A stretch of DNA of 36,380 nucleotides from Rhodocyclaceae bacterium (GTDB lineage Bacteria; Pseudomonadota; Gammaproteobacteria; Burkholderiales; Rhodocyclaceae): contig JALRGK010000074.1 of assembly GCA_023253415.1 (NCBI GenBank), forward strand, positions 1 through 36,380, in the 5' to 3' direction. Below are positions 12,601-23,534 of the stretch, one piece after another. Numbering within the stretch: the stretch's first letter is position 1; the number at the start of each line of letters is the position of its first letter. The position numbers and the translations under genes are program-made. A model generated the notes under the pieces. It was not told the DNA's origin, ran no database searches, and saw nothing but the letters and a program-made list of their open reading frames with translations.

Positions 12601-12905
12601 TGAGGTGCCGACGGCGTAGTCTGCCCCATCGGAACCGGTTTGCTGTCCGCCGTTGCCGATGGCTTAACCGCTTTTTTTGGGCTGCGCCCTGTCGGAACAC
12701 TGCCGCCTAATGCCGCCGGCAATGCTGGTGGTGCCACCACAGGGGTACCACCCAGCAACGCAGGATCCACAAGCAAGGGGGCCATGCGGGTCGGCACGGC
12801 ACTGCTTTGCGCAAAAACCGGGGCACTGCCAAAAAAAATACCACCCACACCCAACGTCGCCAGGCAGATGACAAGCGGCAGCCGCCCGACTAGAGGGGCT
12901 GACAT
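9654..12905 (-). CDS. lptD: LPS-assembly protein LptD with a long Pro/Ala/Thr-rich region before the OstA-like domain
   Basis: Signal peptide MSAPLVGRLPLVICLATLGVGGIFFGSAPVFAQS; OstA-like segment AITGRNDLELTATGHAELRRDGTILNADRIVYN; RAEDATYTTCPAGDSGWYMRA; barrel motif FFPLDRGRHSGFLSPSLGSS; conserved lptD-surA-pdxA-rsmA order. Confidence 0.95.
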   Translation of the reverse strand: MSAPLVGRLPLVICLATLGVGGIFFGSAPVFAQSSAVPTRMAPLLVDPALLGGTPVVAPPALPAALGGSVPTGRSPKKAVKPSATADSKPVPMGQTTPSAPQAVAAAQPAPVSTPVSTPTPTPEPQPTPAPAPTPEPVAPAPTVPATPITPRAPAPTTPIQAPAETAGALRERDDPESVAQGPAIEKDQMPTAAAAAAAKTPAKALPKDQTELLADAITGRNDLELTATGHAELRRDGTILNADRIVYNIVEDNVDAQGNVLYRDPSQGTTMAGTDAEMVVAARTGYINNVNYEIRQQRRISQANPWSFNAPAIGGSMMGNPGATASTGGATTMPSYGVAAGATLSQQPGQQTAINEAVAAGADAETQARAAATGQVAYLPGQTPLARIVETMSHGQAARINLEGENRYRAEDATYTTCPAGDSGWYMRASTYHADYEQNKGDATNSLLYFQDVPFLYMPYAFFPLDRGRHSGFLSPSLGSSQLNGFQTIVPYYFNLAPNYDATFAPAIYGKRGVSFNTEARYLGNTGNSPVPTYTGRDAFNYMPNDRMMNRERWSFLSQHQQQFNNVLPGLSGAWDLQGVSDSYYFTDLNNSLAAMSQSYLPRTGRVNYAAPTWNASVVAQGYQTLNFNPSAPVATPYQLLPQVNFAMNRSLLGAAGFSNVRLNENDELEVLQSNGMFDQPTRLDAIVSANSSYFTNQTQSYVQGNRLWAYPQLATSWQLPGVYLTPKFGVHYTQYNTNAGQLTTSGAYGGTSAINSDTASRTLPILSLDSGLIFDRKTEYFGRNLNQTLEPRLYYLYVPYRNQTNLPLFDTGVADVSYAQMFSENMFTGWDRVSNANQVTAAISSRYSLDKTGQQLMSFSLGQRVFFQPQQVNLYSNQPTSSYGANDYFAQASGMVAPYTSINGFAQVSPYAQANSASNNTTSVNRINRATIGGKFQPSRENVINYTYRYQNQDYIPGAATSGMTATAVMQNDVSAAWKIWGPLRAVGRYTYSAVQSSQIESLAGLEYNAACWTARAVYHRAMTYSSTQTPFLNTSFFIQLELKGMGSIGSSPLDVLRRNVPNYTRTSDAAFMPPLSDPYY

Positions 12906-13084
12906 ATCTTGGTCTGGCAAACGGGCAAAAGAATCAGGCAGTCTGATGGGCACAACAATCCACGGCAAAAGTTCAGACGATCATTGGGTGGCGAGAGATG
13001 CCGACCAGCGACCGCAGCAAGGTAAAATACTGTCAATTCTAGCATTTCTACCACTTCAAGACGCCCTTTTGCCGCAAGGTACCC

Positions 13085-14831
<1,747 letters not shown>

Positions 14832-14891
14832 TCCACGCCACTTGTCGCCACCCCGGCGTATGATCAACAGATCGCGAAATAACCTCACACC

Positions 14892-16256
14892 ATGGCCCAC
14901 CGGAAACTGATTTCACCTCTGCCGCCACTTGCCCCAGCATTTTTTGACCCGATGCCCTTCATGCGTCGCCGTCAACAGATCTTGGCCGAGATGCACAAAA
15001 AGGGCCGGGGCGTAGCGATTATTCCCACGTCCAGCGAGCTGATTCGCAACCGGGACACCCACCACCCATTCCGTTTCGACAGCAACTTCTGGTACCTGAC
15101 CGGCTTTGAAGAACCCGATGCCGTGCTCGTACTCCTGATCAGCGATACGCCGCAAAGCCTGCTGTTCTGCCGCCCGAAAAACCCGGAGCGCGAACTCTGG
15201 GAAGGTTTCCGGTTCGGCCCCGATGCGGCGCGCGAACAGTTCGGGTTTGATGCAGCCTACCCATTGGAAGATTTGGACAGGATCGTCTCCGAACATCTGA
15301 TTGGCGCTCAAACCCTGTGGCACGGTCTGGGCCAGAATCCGGCGTGGGATCAACGTGTCGGCCAGTGGCTTGAACATGCCCGAACCCAATCCCGTGCAGG
15401 CAAAGAACCGCCAATGATCGTCGCCGATTGGCGTGCACTGGTCGAGCCCATGCGCCGCAGCAAAGATGTGACCGAACTCGGCCTGATGCAGCGCGCCGCC
15501 GACATTGCCGCTAACGCCCATATCCGGGCCATGCAGGCTAGCCGCCCAGGGCTCTATGAGTATCAACTGGACGCCGAGCTGCAATACGCCTTTCTGCAAG
15601 CGGGTGGCCACCCACCCTCTTACCCGGCGATTGTGGCTGGTGGTGCCAATGCCTGTGTGCTGCATTACACTGCAAATAACCAGGTGCTGCGTGATGGTGA
15701 TCTGGTGCTGATTGATGCTGGTTGCGAAGTCAGCGGCTACGCCTCTGATATCACCCGCACCTTCCCGGTCAACGGTCGTTTTAGTGGCGCACAACGCGAC
15801 CTGTATGCGATTACATTAGCTGCGCAGGAAGCGGCCATTGCAGCAACCCGCCCCGGCGCTGCGTTTCATGCGCCGCATGATGCCGCATTAGGCGTGCTGG
15901 TGCAGGGCATGATTGATCTGAAACTCTGCGAGGGCAGTCCCGAAGGCGTGCTTGAAAGCGGTGACTACCGGCGCTTTTACATGCATCGGACGAGCCATTG
16001 GCTGGGCCTGGATGTCCATGATGCCGGCCCCTATCATGAAGACAACGAATGGGTGAGCCTGCAAACGGGCATGACGCTGACTATCGAGCCCGGCTTTTAC
16101 GTTCGGGCCGCTGATGATGTTCCAACACACTTCCACAACATCGGCATCCGTATTGAGGATGATGTCGTTGTCACCGATTCGGGCTGCACAGTGACAACCG
16201 CTGCCGCACCCAAAACCATGGATGCGATTGAAGCACTGATGGCAGAGAACGCATGA
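14892..16256 (+). CDS. pepP: Xaa-Pro aminopeptidase
   Basis: FMRRRQQILAEM, HPFRFDSNFWYLTGFEEPDAVLVL, LVLIDAGCEVSGYASDITRTFPVNGRF, HRTSHWLGLDVHDAG, MTLTIEPGFYV. Confidence 0.95.
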   Translation: MAHRKLISPLPPLAPAFFDPMPFMRRRQQILAEMHKKGRGVAIIPTSSELIRNRDTHHPFRFDSNFWYLTGFEEPDAVLVLLISDTPQSLLFCRPKNPERELWEGFRFGPDAAREQFGFDAAYPLEDLDRIVSEHLIGAQTLWHGLGQNPAWDQRVGQWLEHARTQSRAGKEPPMIVADWRALVEPMRRSKDVTELGLMQRAADIAANAHIRAMQASRPGLYEYQLDAELQYAFLQAGGHPPSYPAIVAGGANACVLHYTANNQVLRDGDLVLIDAGCEVSGYASDITRTFPVNGRFSGAQRDLYAITLAAQEAAIAATRPGAAFHAPHDAALGVLVQGMIDLKLCEGSPEGVLESGDYRRFYMHRTSHWLGLDVHDAGPYHEDNEWVSLQTGMTLTIEPGFYVRAADDVPTHFHNIGIRIEDDVVVTDSGCTVTTAAAPKTMDAIEALMAENA

Positions 16257-17467
16257 CCGCACAGACGCTTCATCCGAACGATTACGACATCGTCATCCTG
16301 GGCGCGGGCCCGGTGGGCAGTACGCTGGCACTATTTCTAGCCGGTACAACCCATCGTGTGTTGCTGGTTGAACAACGCGACTTAGCCGCAAGCCGCAACG
16401 ACCCGCGCGCCCTCGCTTTATCTGAAGGTGCACGCCAGCTGCTGGCACCACAACAGGCATGGCCTGATAACCAGAGCAATGGCAGTTGCACAGCGATTGA
16501 AACCATTCATATCTCGCAACAAGATGGCTTCGGCCGCACGCTAATCGATCGGCAGGATTACCATGTTCCAGCGCTAGGCTATGTGGTGCGCTATGGCGCT
16601 TTGCTCGGCAGCCTGCATGATGCGCTGACCCATGCCATATCGCGGTTTCCCGACCAGATCTCCCTGCTGGAAAATACACGCGCCGAGGTCTGCAGCACTT
16701 CAGCCCCCCCCGTCAAAGATGATTTCCGGCGAACACTGATGATCGGTGAGCAGACCGTGCGCACCCGTTTGGTCGTCCATGCCGAGGGATCGCCACCGGA
16801 TAACAGCGCGGATGTGATCACACGTAGCTATGGTCAACGGGCACTGATTTTCGAAGCAGGTCTTGCGAAAAGCCATCAACAACGGGCCTGGGAACGTTTT
16901 ACCCCGCAGGGGCCACTGGCGCTGCTGCCGATCGACGGTCCCGGCGGCAAACGCGTTTCGGTGGTGTACACCGTGCCAGAAAGCGAAGCCGACACCCTGC
17001 TTGCACTGGACGATGCGGCTCTTCTGGCGCGGATCCAGCGCGCCATCGGCCCCCATGCGGTATTTACCGATGTGGGTCCGCGAGCCAGCTTTCCACTGAA
17101 GCTTCGTCTGCGCCAACCGGCATATCAGGATCGCGAACTCTGGATCGGCAATGCCGCGCAAACGCTGCACCCTGTTTCCGGACAGGGATTCAACCTAGGC
17201 CTACGCGATGCCGCGCTGTTGGCTTATCAGTTACGAGATAGCCTGGACCCCGGCTCTGCGCACACCCTAACCCCCTATGTGAGGAGCCGGCAACTTGATC
17301 GCTGGGGGGCTGCCGCATTTACCGATGGTATCGTTCGGGCCTTTTCAACGCCTTTGCCGCCCCTCAACCTGGTGCGCGGCATCGGACTTAGCGCACTGGA
17401 TCTGATCAGCCCGTTACGTCATTTTGTGGCACGTCGGATGATCTGGGGTGCCCGGGCCTGGCCATAA
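16253..17467 (+). CDS. ubiH: UbiH/UbiF-family FAD-dependent ubiquinone-biosynthesis hydroxylase
   Basis: DIVILGAGPVGSTLALFLAG; NDPRALALSEGARQLL; LWIGNAAQTLHPVSGQGFNLGLRDAALLA; overlaps pepP by ATGA. Confidence 0.9.
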   Translation: MTAQTLHPNDYDIVILGAGPVGSTLALFLAGTTHRVLLVEQRDLAASRNDPRALALSEGARQLLAPQQAWPDNQSNGSCTAIETIHISQQDGFGRTLIDRQDYHVPALGYVVRYGALLGSLHDALTHAISRFPDQISLLENTRAEVCSTSAPPVKDDFRRTLMIGEQTVRTRLVVHAEGSPPDNSADVITRSYGQRALIFEAGLAKSHQQRAWERFTPQGPLALLPIDGPGGKRVSVVYTVPESEADTLLALDDAALLARIQRAIGPHAVFTDVGPRASFPLKLRLRQPAYQDRELWIGNAAQTLHPVSGQGFNLGLRDAALLAYQLRDSLDPGSAHTLTPYVRSRQLDRWGAAAFTDGIVRAFSTPLPPLNLVRGIGLSALDLISPLRHFVARRMIWGARAWP

Positions 17468-17566
17468 AAGCCCTACAACCCTGCAGCGCAACAAAGCTGA
17501 CTAAAATTTAAGCAAAAACAACCGTTTCGGGTTAGAATGCAAGGCTTTTCTTGCCACCTGCCCGCT

Positions 17567-18598
17567 ATGGATTTTGTCGGTTACACCTTGCGAAACAATC
17601 TGTTTGTCGCCCCGATGGCTGGCGTCACAGATCGTCCGTTCCGCCAGCTCTGCAAAAAGCTGGGGGCGGGTTTGGCTGTCTCCGAAATGGTGACCTCAAA
17701 CTCCCTGCTCTACGGCAGCGCAAAAACCCAGCGTCGCGCCAATCATGATGGCGAGGTGGCCCCGATTTCCGTACAAATTGCTGGCGCCGACCCGGCCATG
17801 ATGGCGGAAGCCGCAAAGTACAACGCCGACCGCGGTGCACAGATCATCGATATCAACATGGGCTGTCCCGCCAAGAAGGTCTGCAACGTGATGGCCGGCT
17901 CGGCATTGCTGCAGCATGAAGCGCTGGTCAGCAAAATCCTGACGGCCGTTGTGAACGCCGTACCAGACACACCGGTCACGCTGAAAATCCGTACCGGCTG
18001 GAATATCGAAAACAAAAACGCACCATCGATCCTACGCATTGCCGAAGAGAGCGGAATCCGTGCGCTGGCCATTCACGGCCGCACCCGCTGCCAGCAATAT
18101 CGCGGCGAAGCCGAATTCGACACTATTGCCGCCGTCAAAGCTGCCGCCCATATCCCTGTCATTGCCAATGGTGACATCAGCACACCGGAGAAGGCCAAAG
18201 CCGTTCTGGAAAAGACGGGCGCCGATGGTGTCATGATTGGTCGTGCCGCCCAAGGCCGCCCGTGGATCTTCCGTGAGATCGAGCATTATCTAAGGACCGG
18301 CGAAAAACTACCCCCCCCTGCCGTCTCGGAAATCCAGGCAATCCTTCTCGAACATCTGGAAGACCTTTACGGCTTTTACGGTACGGAGACTGGTGTCCGC
18401 GTGGCACGCAAACATATCTCCTGGTACACCAAGGGCCTCTCCGGCTCCGCTGCTTTCCGCCACCAGATGAATCGTCTGGATCGTATTGACGAGCAACGGG
18501 CTGTGGTAGATGACTTCTTCCGTCACCTGGGCCAACGCCACGAACATCTGGTGTATGACAATTCGGCTGAGACGGGTGACGAGGAGCTTGCAGCATGA
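17567..18598 (+). CDS. dusB: tRNA-dihydrouridine synthase B
   Basis: LFVAPMAGVTDRPFRQLCKKLGAG, IDINMGCPAKKVCN, ALAIHGRTRCQQY, VIANGDI, GVMIGRAAQGRPWIF; coupled to fis. Confidence 0.96.
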   Translation: MDFVGYTLRNNLFVAPMAGVTDRPFRQLCKKLGAGLAVSEMVTSNSLLYGSAKTQRRANHDGEVAPISVQIAGADPAMMAEAAKYNADRGAQIIDINMGCPAKKVCNVMAGSALLQHEALVSKILTAVVNAVPDTPVTLKIRTGWNIENKNAPSILRIAEESGIRALAIHGRTRCQQYRGEAEFDTIAAVKAAAHIPVIANGDISTPEKAKAVLEKTGADGVMIGRAAQGRPWIFREIEHYLRTGEKLPPPAVSEIQAILLEHLEDLYGFYGTETGVRVARKHISWYTKGLSGSAAFRHQMNRLDRIDEQRAVVDDFFRHLGQRHEHLVYDNSAETGDEELAA

Positions 18599-18849
18599 GC
18601 CACACGAATACATCGCAGAATGCGTCTGCGCTGGCACAAGCCGTGACGAGCGCACTGGAAAAGTATTTCACCGAACTCAATGGCGAAACTGCCAGTGGCG
18701 TTTACGACATGGTGCTCTCCTGTGTCGAACGCCCGATGCTGGAGGTCGTAATGCATCACGCCGCCAACAACCAGACGGTTGCCGCACAGATGCTGGGGAT
18801 TAACCGCAATACCCTTCGCAAAAAGCTGTCCGACCACGGACTTCTTTGA
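18595..18849 (+). CDS. fis: DNA-binding protein Fis
   Basis: ALEKYFTELNGETASGVYDMVLSCVERPMLEVVMHHAANNQTVAAQMLGINRNTLRKKLSDHGLL; ATGA overlap with dusB. Confidence 0.97.
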   Translation: MSHTNTSQNASALAQAVTSALEKYFTELNGETASGVYDMVLSCVERPMLEVVMHHAANNQTVAAQMLGINRNTLRKKLSDHGLL

Positions 18850-18913
18850 AGTGATGTAACGTCTCGCGCACACACAAAACAATTTCCATTTTTTATCTCA
18901 ATCGACTGTCATC

Positions 18914-20518
18914 ATGAAAATCCGTCAGGCCTTGCTCTCCGTCTCCGACAAAACCGGTGTTCTCGAATTTGCCCAGGCTCTGGATGCTCAGGGCGTTGCC
19001 CTGCTGTCGACCGGCGGCACCGCGAAGCTGCTGCGTGATGCAGGGCTAAAAGTCACAGAAATCGGTGACTACACCGGCTTCCCGGAAATGCTCGACGGTC
19101 GCGTCAAGACCCTGCACCCGAAAGTGCACGGCGGCATTCTGGCCCGCCGCGATTTGCCGGCACACATGGCAACGATTGAACAACACGGCATTCCGACCAT
19201 CGATCTGGTCTGCGTGAACCTGTATCCGTTCCGTGAAACGGTGGCCAAAGCTGGCGTAACGCTGGAAGACGCCATCGAAAACATCGACATCGGTGGCCCG
19301 GCCATGGTTCGCTCTTCGGCAAAAAACTACAACGGTGTGGCCATCGTTACGGACCCGGCTGATTATGCCCCCCTGATCAATGAGATGAAGGGCAATGCTG
19401 GCGCGCTGTCGCTGAGCACGCGTTTTGGGTTGGCCAAGAAGGCCTTTACGCATACCGCCCGTTACGATTCGGCGATTGCCAACTGGCTAACTGGCCTGGA
19501 CGCTGGCGCGGAAAACCAGCCTTCCGAGGCGGCTCCACCCCCATCGGTCTTCCCGAGCCACCTGCAACTGGCTTTTGATCGTGCTGAAACCCTGCGCTAC
19601 GGCGAAAACCCCCTGCAAAAAGCTGCGTTCTACCGGGACAGCGTAACGACTGCGGGAGCCATCGCTAACTACACGCAACATGGTGGCAAAGAACTCTCTT
19701 ACAACAACATCGCTGATGCCGATGCTGCCTGGGAGTGCGTGAAGACTTTCCGCGAACCCGCTTGCGTCATCGTGAAGCATGCCAACCCCTGTGGCGTCGC
19801 GGTTGACAACACCCTGATCAAGGCCTACGAAAAAGCCTTCCAGACGGATCCGACCTCGGCTTTTGGTGGCATCATCGCCTTTAATGGCCTGGTTGATGTG
19901 GATGTCATCGAAGCCATGAACGCCCGCAAACATTTTGTTGAAGTACTGATCGCCCCCGCTTTCACGCCAGCCGCGATGGCACTACTGCAAGCAAAAGCCA
20001 ATCTGCGTGTCCTGACAGTACCGTTACCGGAAGGCAACACACCGGTTTACCACGCGCTGGAACTGAAGCGCGTGGGTGGTGGCCTGCTGGTGCAAACGCC
20101 CGATGCATTTAATGTTCAGGCCAGCGATCTGAAGGTGGTCACCAAGGTTCAACCAACCCCGTCCCAAATTGCCGATCTTCTCTTTGCCTACCGCGTTGCA
20201 AAATTCGTTAAATCGAATGCTATAGTGTTCTGTGGCAACGGCATGACGCTTGGCGTTGGTGCTGGCCAGATGTCCCGCGTTGACTCGACGCGCATTGCCG
20301 CTATCAAAGCCGCTAATGCCAATCTGTCACTCGCTGGCTCTGTCGTGGCATCGGATGCCTTCTTCCCGTTCCGCGATGGCGTTGACGTGCTGGCAGAGGC
20401 TGGCGCCAAGGCTGTGATTCAGCCGGGTGGCTCGATGCGTGACGAAGAAGTCATCGCCGCCGCTGACGAACATGGTCTGGCCATGGTTGTTACCGGCGCT
20501 CGCCATTTCCGTCACTGA
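18914..20518 (+). CDS. purH: Bifunctional AICAR formyltransferase / IMP cyclohydrolase
   Basis: [74 protein letters not shown], ending TGARHFRH. Confidence 0.98.
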   Translation: MKIRQALLSVSDKTGVLEFAQALDAQGVALLSTGGTAKLLRDAGLKVTEIGDYTGFPEMLDGRVKTLHPKVHGGILARRDLPAHMATIEQHGIPTIDLVCVNLYPFRETVAKAGVTLEDAIENIDIGGPAMVRSSAKNYNGVAIVTDPADYAPLINEMKGNAGALSLSTRFGLAKKAFTHTARYDSAIANWLTGLDAGAENQPSEAAPPPSVFPSHLQLAFDRAETLRYGENPLQKAAFYRDSVTTAGAIANYTQHGGKELSYNNIADADAAWECVKTFREPACVIVKHANPCGVAVDNTLIKAYEKAFQTDPTSAFGGIIAFNGLVDVDVIEAMNARKHFVEVLIAPAFTPAAMALLQAKANLRVLTVPLPEGNTPVYHALELKRVGGGLLVQTPDAFNVQASDLKVVTKVQPTPSQIADLLFAYRVAKFVKSNAIVFCGNGMTLGVGAGQMSRVDSTRIAAIKAANANLSLAGSVVASDAFFPFRDGVDVLAEAGAKAVIQPGGSMRDEEVIAAADEHGLAMVVTGARHFRH

Positions 20519-20557
20519 TCATCAGCACACCCTTTTTACTTTTCAGTAGCCACCGCC

Positions 20558-21241
20558 ATGAATTGTTCCCGATTACTCTCCGGCCTGTTATCCAGCCTTG
20601 CGCTCACCTTGGCTGCATCCGCCTACGCGGATGAACCGTCAGCCGACGCATCGACAGCCCCCTCCGAAGCGACCGCAACGGCAACAAACGCACCGCAAAG
20701 CGTGGTTGTGGTTGGTTCGCCGGATAGTGATGCCAAAACATCGGAAAGCCAATCCTGGTATAGCAGCGCCTGGGACACAGCCGGCCAGCATCTGTCGGAC
20801 ATCTGGAACAAGGGTGACATCGAGCTTTACGTGCCTTTCTGGAGCTATCACCTGCCGTTTGCGTATAGTCCGGAAAAACGCGCCAGCTACACCGAATATC
20901 CGGCCGGTGGCGGTCTGGGTAAAGGTTGGTACAACGCTAGCGGTAACTGGGAAGGGGTCTATGTGATGGGCTTTCAGGATTCTCATGCCCAACCCATGTA
21001 CATGGCCGGGTATGGCTGGGTTCCCACCTGGAATCCAATCAATGAACAGACCCGCATCGGCGTCGGGGCAACCGTCTTCCTATTCATGCGCTCAGATATC
21101 AACAGTTATGCACCAACACCCGGCATCCTGCCCATGGCTACAGTCGGATATGGCCCTGTCGATGTTCAGGTTGCCTACATTCCGGGTGGCCAGGGCAACG
21201 GCAATGTATTGTTCTGGTGGGCCAAGTATTCCTTCAAATAA
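20558..21241 (+). CDS. pagP: Lipid A palmitoyltransferase PagP
   Basis: Signal peptide; IELYVPFWSYHLPFAYSPEKRASYTEYPAGGGLGKGWYNASGNWEGVYVMGFQDSHAQPMYMAGYGWVPTW...; equivalents of the catalytic H (YHLPFAY) and DS (FQDSH) are present. Confidence 0.92.
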   Translation: MNCSRLLSGLLSSLALTLAASAYADEPSADASTAPSEATATATNAPQSVVVVGSPDSDAKTSESQSWYSSAWDTAGQHLSDIWNKGDIELYVPFWSYHLPFAYSPEKRASYTEYPAGGGLGKGWYNASGNWEGVYVMGFQDSHAQPMYMAGYGWVPTWNPINEQTRIGVGATVFLFMRSDINSYAPTPGILPMATVGYGPVDVQVAYIPGGQGNGNVLFWWAKYSFK

Positions 21242-21298
21242 TACGCGATTTGAGCAAAACAATTTCGCTGACTCTCGTTTAACTCGCAGGATCGTTTC

Positions 21299-22582
21299 AT
21301 GAAAATTCTCGTCGTCGGCTCCGGTGGCCGTGAACATGCCCTCGCCTGGAAGCTCGCACAAGCCGCAGGCGTTACTCAGGTTTTTGTTGCGCCGGGCAAC
21401 GCAGGCACCGCACGCGAACCGAAACTCGAGAACCTGCCCATCACCGACCTGAATGCGCTAGCCGACTTTGCCACGGACAACGCCGTTCACCTCACCGTGG
21501 TTGGCCCGGAAGCCCCGCTAGCCGGCGGCATCGTAGATATATTCCGCGCCCGCGGCCTGAAGATCTTTGGCCCGACCAAGGCCGCTGCTCAACTGGAAAG
21601 CTCCAAAGATTTCGCCAAGCGTTTCATGGCCCGTCACAACATTCCAACAGCAGGATTCGAAACATTTACCGACCCGGCGGCGGCACATGATTACGTGACT
21701 CACCGTGGCGCGCCGATTGTGATCAAGGCTGATGGCCTGGCGGCCGGCAAAGGTGTGGTTGTCGCCATGACCCTAGACGAAGCGCATGCCGCCATTGATG
21801 ACATGCTCTCCGGCAACAAGCTCGGTAGCGCTGGTGCTCGTGTGGTCATCGAAGACTTCCTCGATGGCGAAGAAGCCAGCTTCATCGTGCTGGTTGATGG
21901 CAAAAACGTGCTGCCGATGGCTACCAGCCAGGATCACAAGCGAATTGGTGACGGCGATACCGGCCCCAACACTGGCGGCATGGGTGCCTATTCACCTGCA
22001 CCTGTGGTAACGCCCGATGTACACGCCAAAGCGATGCGCGAAATTATTCTACCCACCGTACGTGGCATGGAAGCCGATGGCATTCCGTTTACTGGCTTCC
22101 TCTATGCAGGTCTGATGATCGGCAAAGATGGCTCGGTAAAGACCCTGGAATTTAACGCCCGCATGGGGGATCCTGAAACGCAGCCGATCATGATGCGCCT
22201 AAAATCGGATGCCGTAAAAATGTTCGAGCACGCCATTGCCGGCACCCTCGATAAGGCCGAAGCAGACATCGAATGGGACCGACGCGTTGCCCTCGGCATC
22301 GTGATGGCTGCTCAGAACTACCCGGACACCCCCCGCAAAGGCGATGTGATTCACGGGTTGCCCGCTGGCAATTCGGCTGGTGAAGACGCCCATGTCTTTC
22401 ATGCTGGTACAACCGATGAAAACGGCAGCGTGGTTACCAACGGTGGTCGTGTACTCTGCGTGACGGCGCTGGGAGACAATGTCGCCCAGGCACAGAAACG
22501 TGCCCGCGAGGTCCTAGACAAGATTCGCTTCGATGGCATGCAGTACCGCACGGACATTGGCTACCGCGCCATCAATCGCTAA
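21299..22582 (+). CDS. purD: Phosphoribosylamine-glycine ligase
   Basis: MKILVVGSGGREHALAWKLAQ, FVAPGNAGTA, VVGPEAPLAGGIVD, IKADGLAAGKGVVVA, GPNTGGMGAYSPAP, FNARMGDPETQ. Confidence 0.98.
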   Translation: MKILVVGSGGREHALAWKLAQAAGVTQVFVAPGNAGTAREPKLENLPITDLNALADFATDNAVHLTVVGPEAPLAGGIVDIFRARGLKIFGPTKAAAQLESSKDFAKRFMARHNIPTAGFETFTDPAAAHDYVTHRGAPIVIKADGLAAGKGVVVAMTLDEAHAAIDDMLSGNKLGSAGARVVIEDFLDGEEASFIVLVDGKNVLPMATSQDHKRIGDGDTGPNTGGMGAYSPAPVVTPDVHAKAMREIILPTVRGMEADGIPFTGFLYAGLMIGKDGSVKTLEFNARMGDPETQPIMMRLKSDAVKMFEHAIAGTLDKAEADIEWDRRVALGIVMAAQNYPDTPRKGDVIHGLPAGNSAGEDAHVFHAGTTDENGSVVTNGGRVLCVTALGDNVAQAQKRAREVLDKIRFDGMQYRTDIGYRAINR

Positions 22583-22601
22583 TCATTGGTAGGCTGCTCT
22601 T

Positions 22602-23534
22602 ATGGCTGAATTATCCGGTACGCAGCGTTCGCAAGTCGTCGAAAACTATTTCCGCAGCCTTCAACAACGGATTGTTGATGCACTGTCGACACTGGATGGA
22701 CAACCTTTCCGCAGAGACAGCTGGACGCGTCCGGCTGGTGGTGGTGGCGTTTCCTGCCTGATCGAAGAAGGCAACCTGATCGAGCGTGGCGGCGTCAATT
22801 TTTCGCACGTGATGGGCACGCAGCTCCCCCCCTCCGCCTCCGCACATCGTGCCGAGCTTGCCGGGCGGCCGTATGAAGCCATGGGTGTATCTTTAGTCAT
22901 GCATCCACGGAATCCCTACTGCCCAACGGCCCATATGAATGTGCGCTATTTTGTTGCACACCCCCCCAAGGACCAACCAGAAGTTGAACCGGTATTCTGG
23001 TTCGGAGGTGGTATGGATCTAACGCCATACTATGGCTTCCGGGAGGACGCCGTACATTTCCACCAGACCTGCCGTGATGCCTTGGCACCTCATGGTGCCG
23101 ATTATTACCCCCGATTCAAGGACTGGTGCGATCGTTATTTTTTCCTAAAACATCGTGACGAAGCCCGTGGTGTCGGTGGTGTATTTTTTGATGATCTCAA
23201 CGAGCCCGGTTTTGATGCCAGCTTCGCGCTGACGCAATCGGTCGGCGATGCTTTTGTCGCAGCCTATGCACCATTGCTGGAACGCCGCCGCGACATATCT
23301 TGGGGCGAGCGTGAACGGGATTTCCAAGCATACCGCCGTGGCCGCTATGTGGAGTTCAATCTGGTTTTCGACCGCGGCACCTTGTTCGGTTTGCAGTCGG
23401 GTGGGCGTACCGAGTCAATTCTGATGTCAATGCCACCCATTGTGAAATGGCGCTACGACTGGCAACCTGAAGCGGACTCGCCTGAAGCAGCGCTTTACAC
23501 CGATTTTTTACCGCATCAGGATTGGTTGGCTTAA
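22602..23534 (+). CDS. hemF: Oxygen-dependent coproporphyrinogen-III oxidase
   Basis: [96 protein letters not shown]. Confidence 0.97.
   Translation: MAELSGTQRSQVVENYFRSLQQRIVDALSTLDGQPFRRDSWTRPAGGGGVSCLIEEGNLIERGGVNFSHVMGTQLPPSASAHRAELAGRPYEAMGVSLVMHPRNPYCPTAHMNVRYFVAHPPKDQPEVEPVFWFGGGMDLTPYYGFREDAVHFHQTCRDALAPHGADYYPRFKDWCDRYFFLKHRDEARGVGGVFFDDLNEPGFDASFALTQSVGDAFVAAYAPLLERRRDISWGERERDFQAYRRGRYVEFNLVFDRGTLFGLQSGGRTESILMSMPPIVKWRYDWQPEADSPEAALYTDFLPHQDWLA

Noticed and set aside
11997-12710. 237-aa plus-strand ORF rich in RSGG/CRNGG repeats
   Set aside because: Antisense read-through of the LptD Pro-rich region; the apparent repeats are the complement of Pro/Ala codons.
14913-15794. 293-aa minus-strand ORF antisense to pepP
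   Set aside because: Lies entirely opposite a strongly recognisable pepP; composition looks like a codon-usage shadow, with no recognisable motif.
17533-17538. TAGAAT as a dusB-fis promoter -10
   Set aside because: Plausible location but no acceptable -35 (AAGCAA at 17-nt spacing); not listed as a feature.
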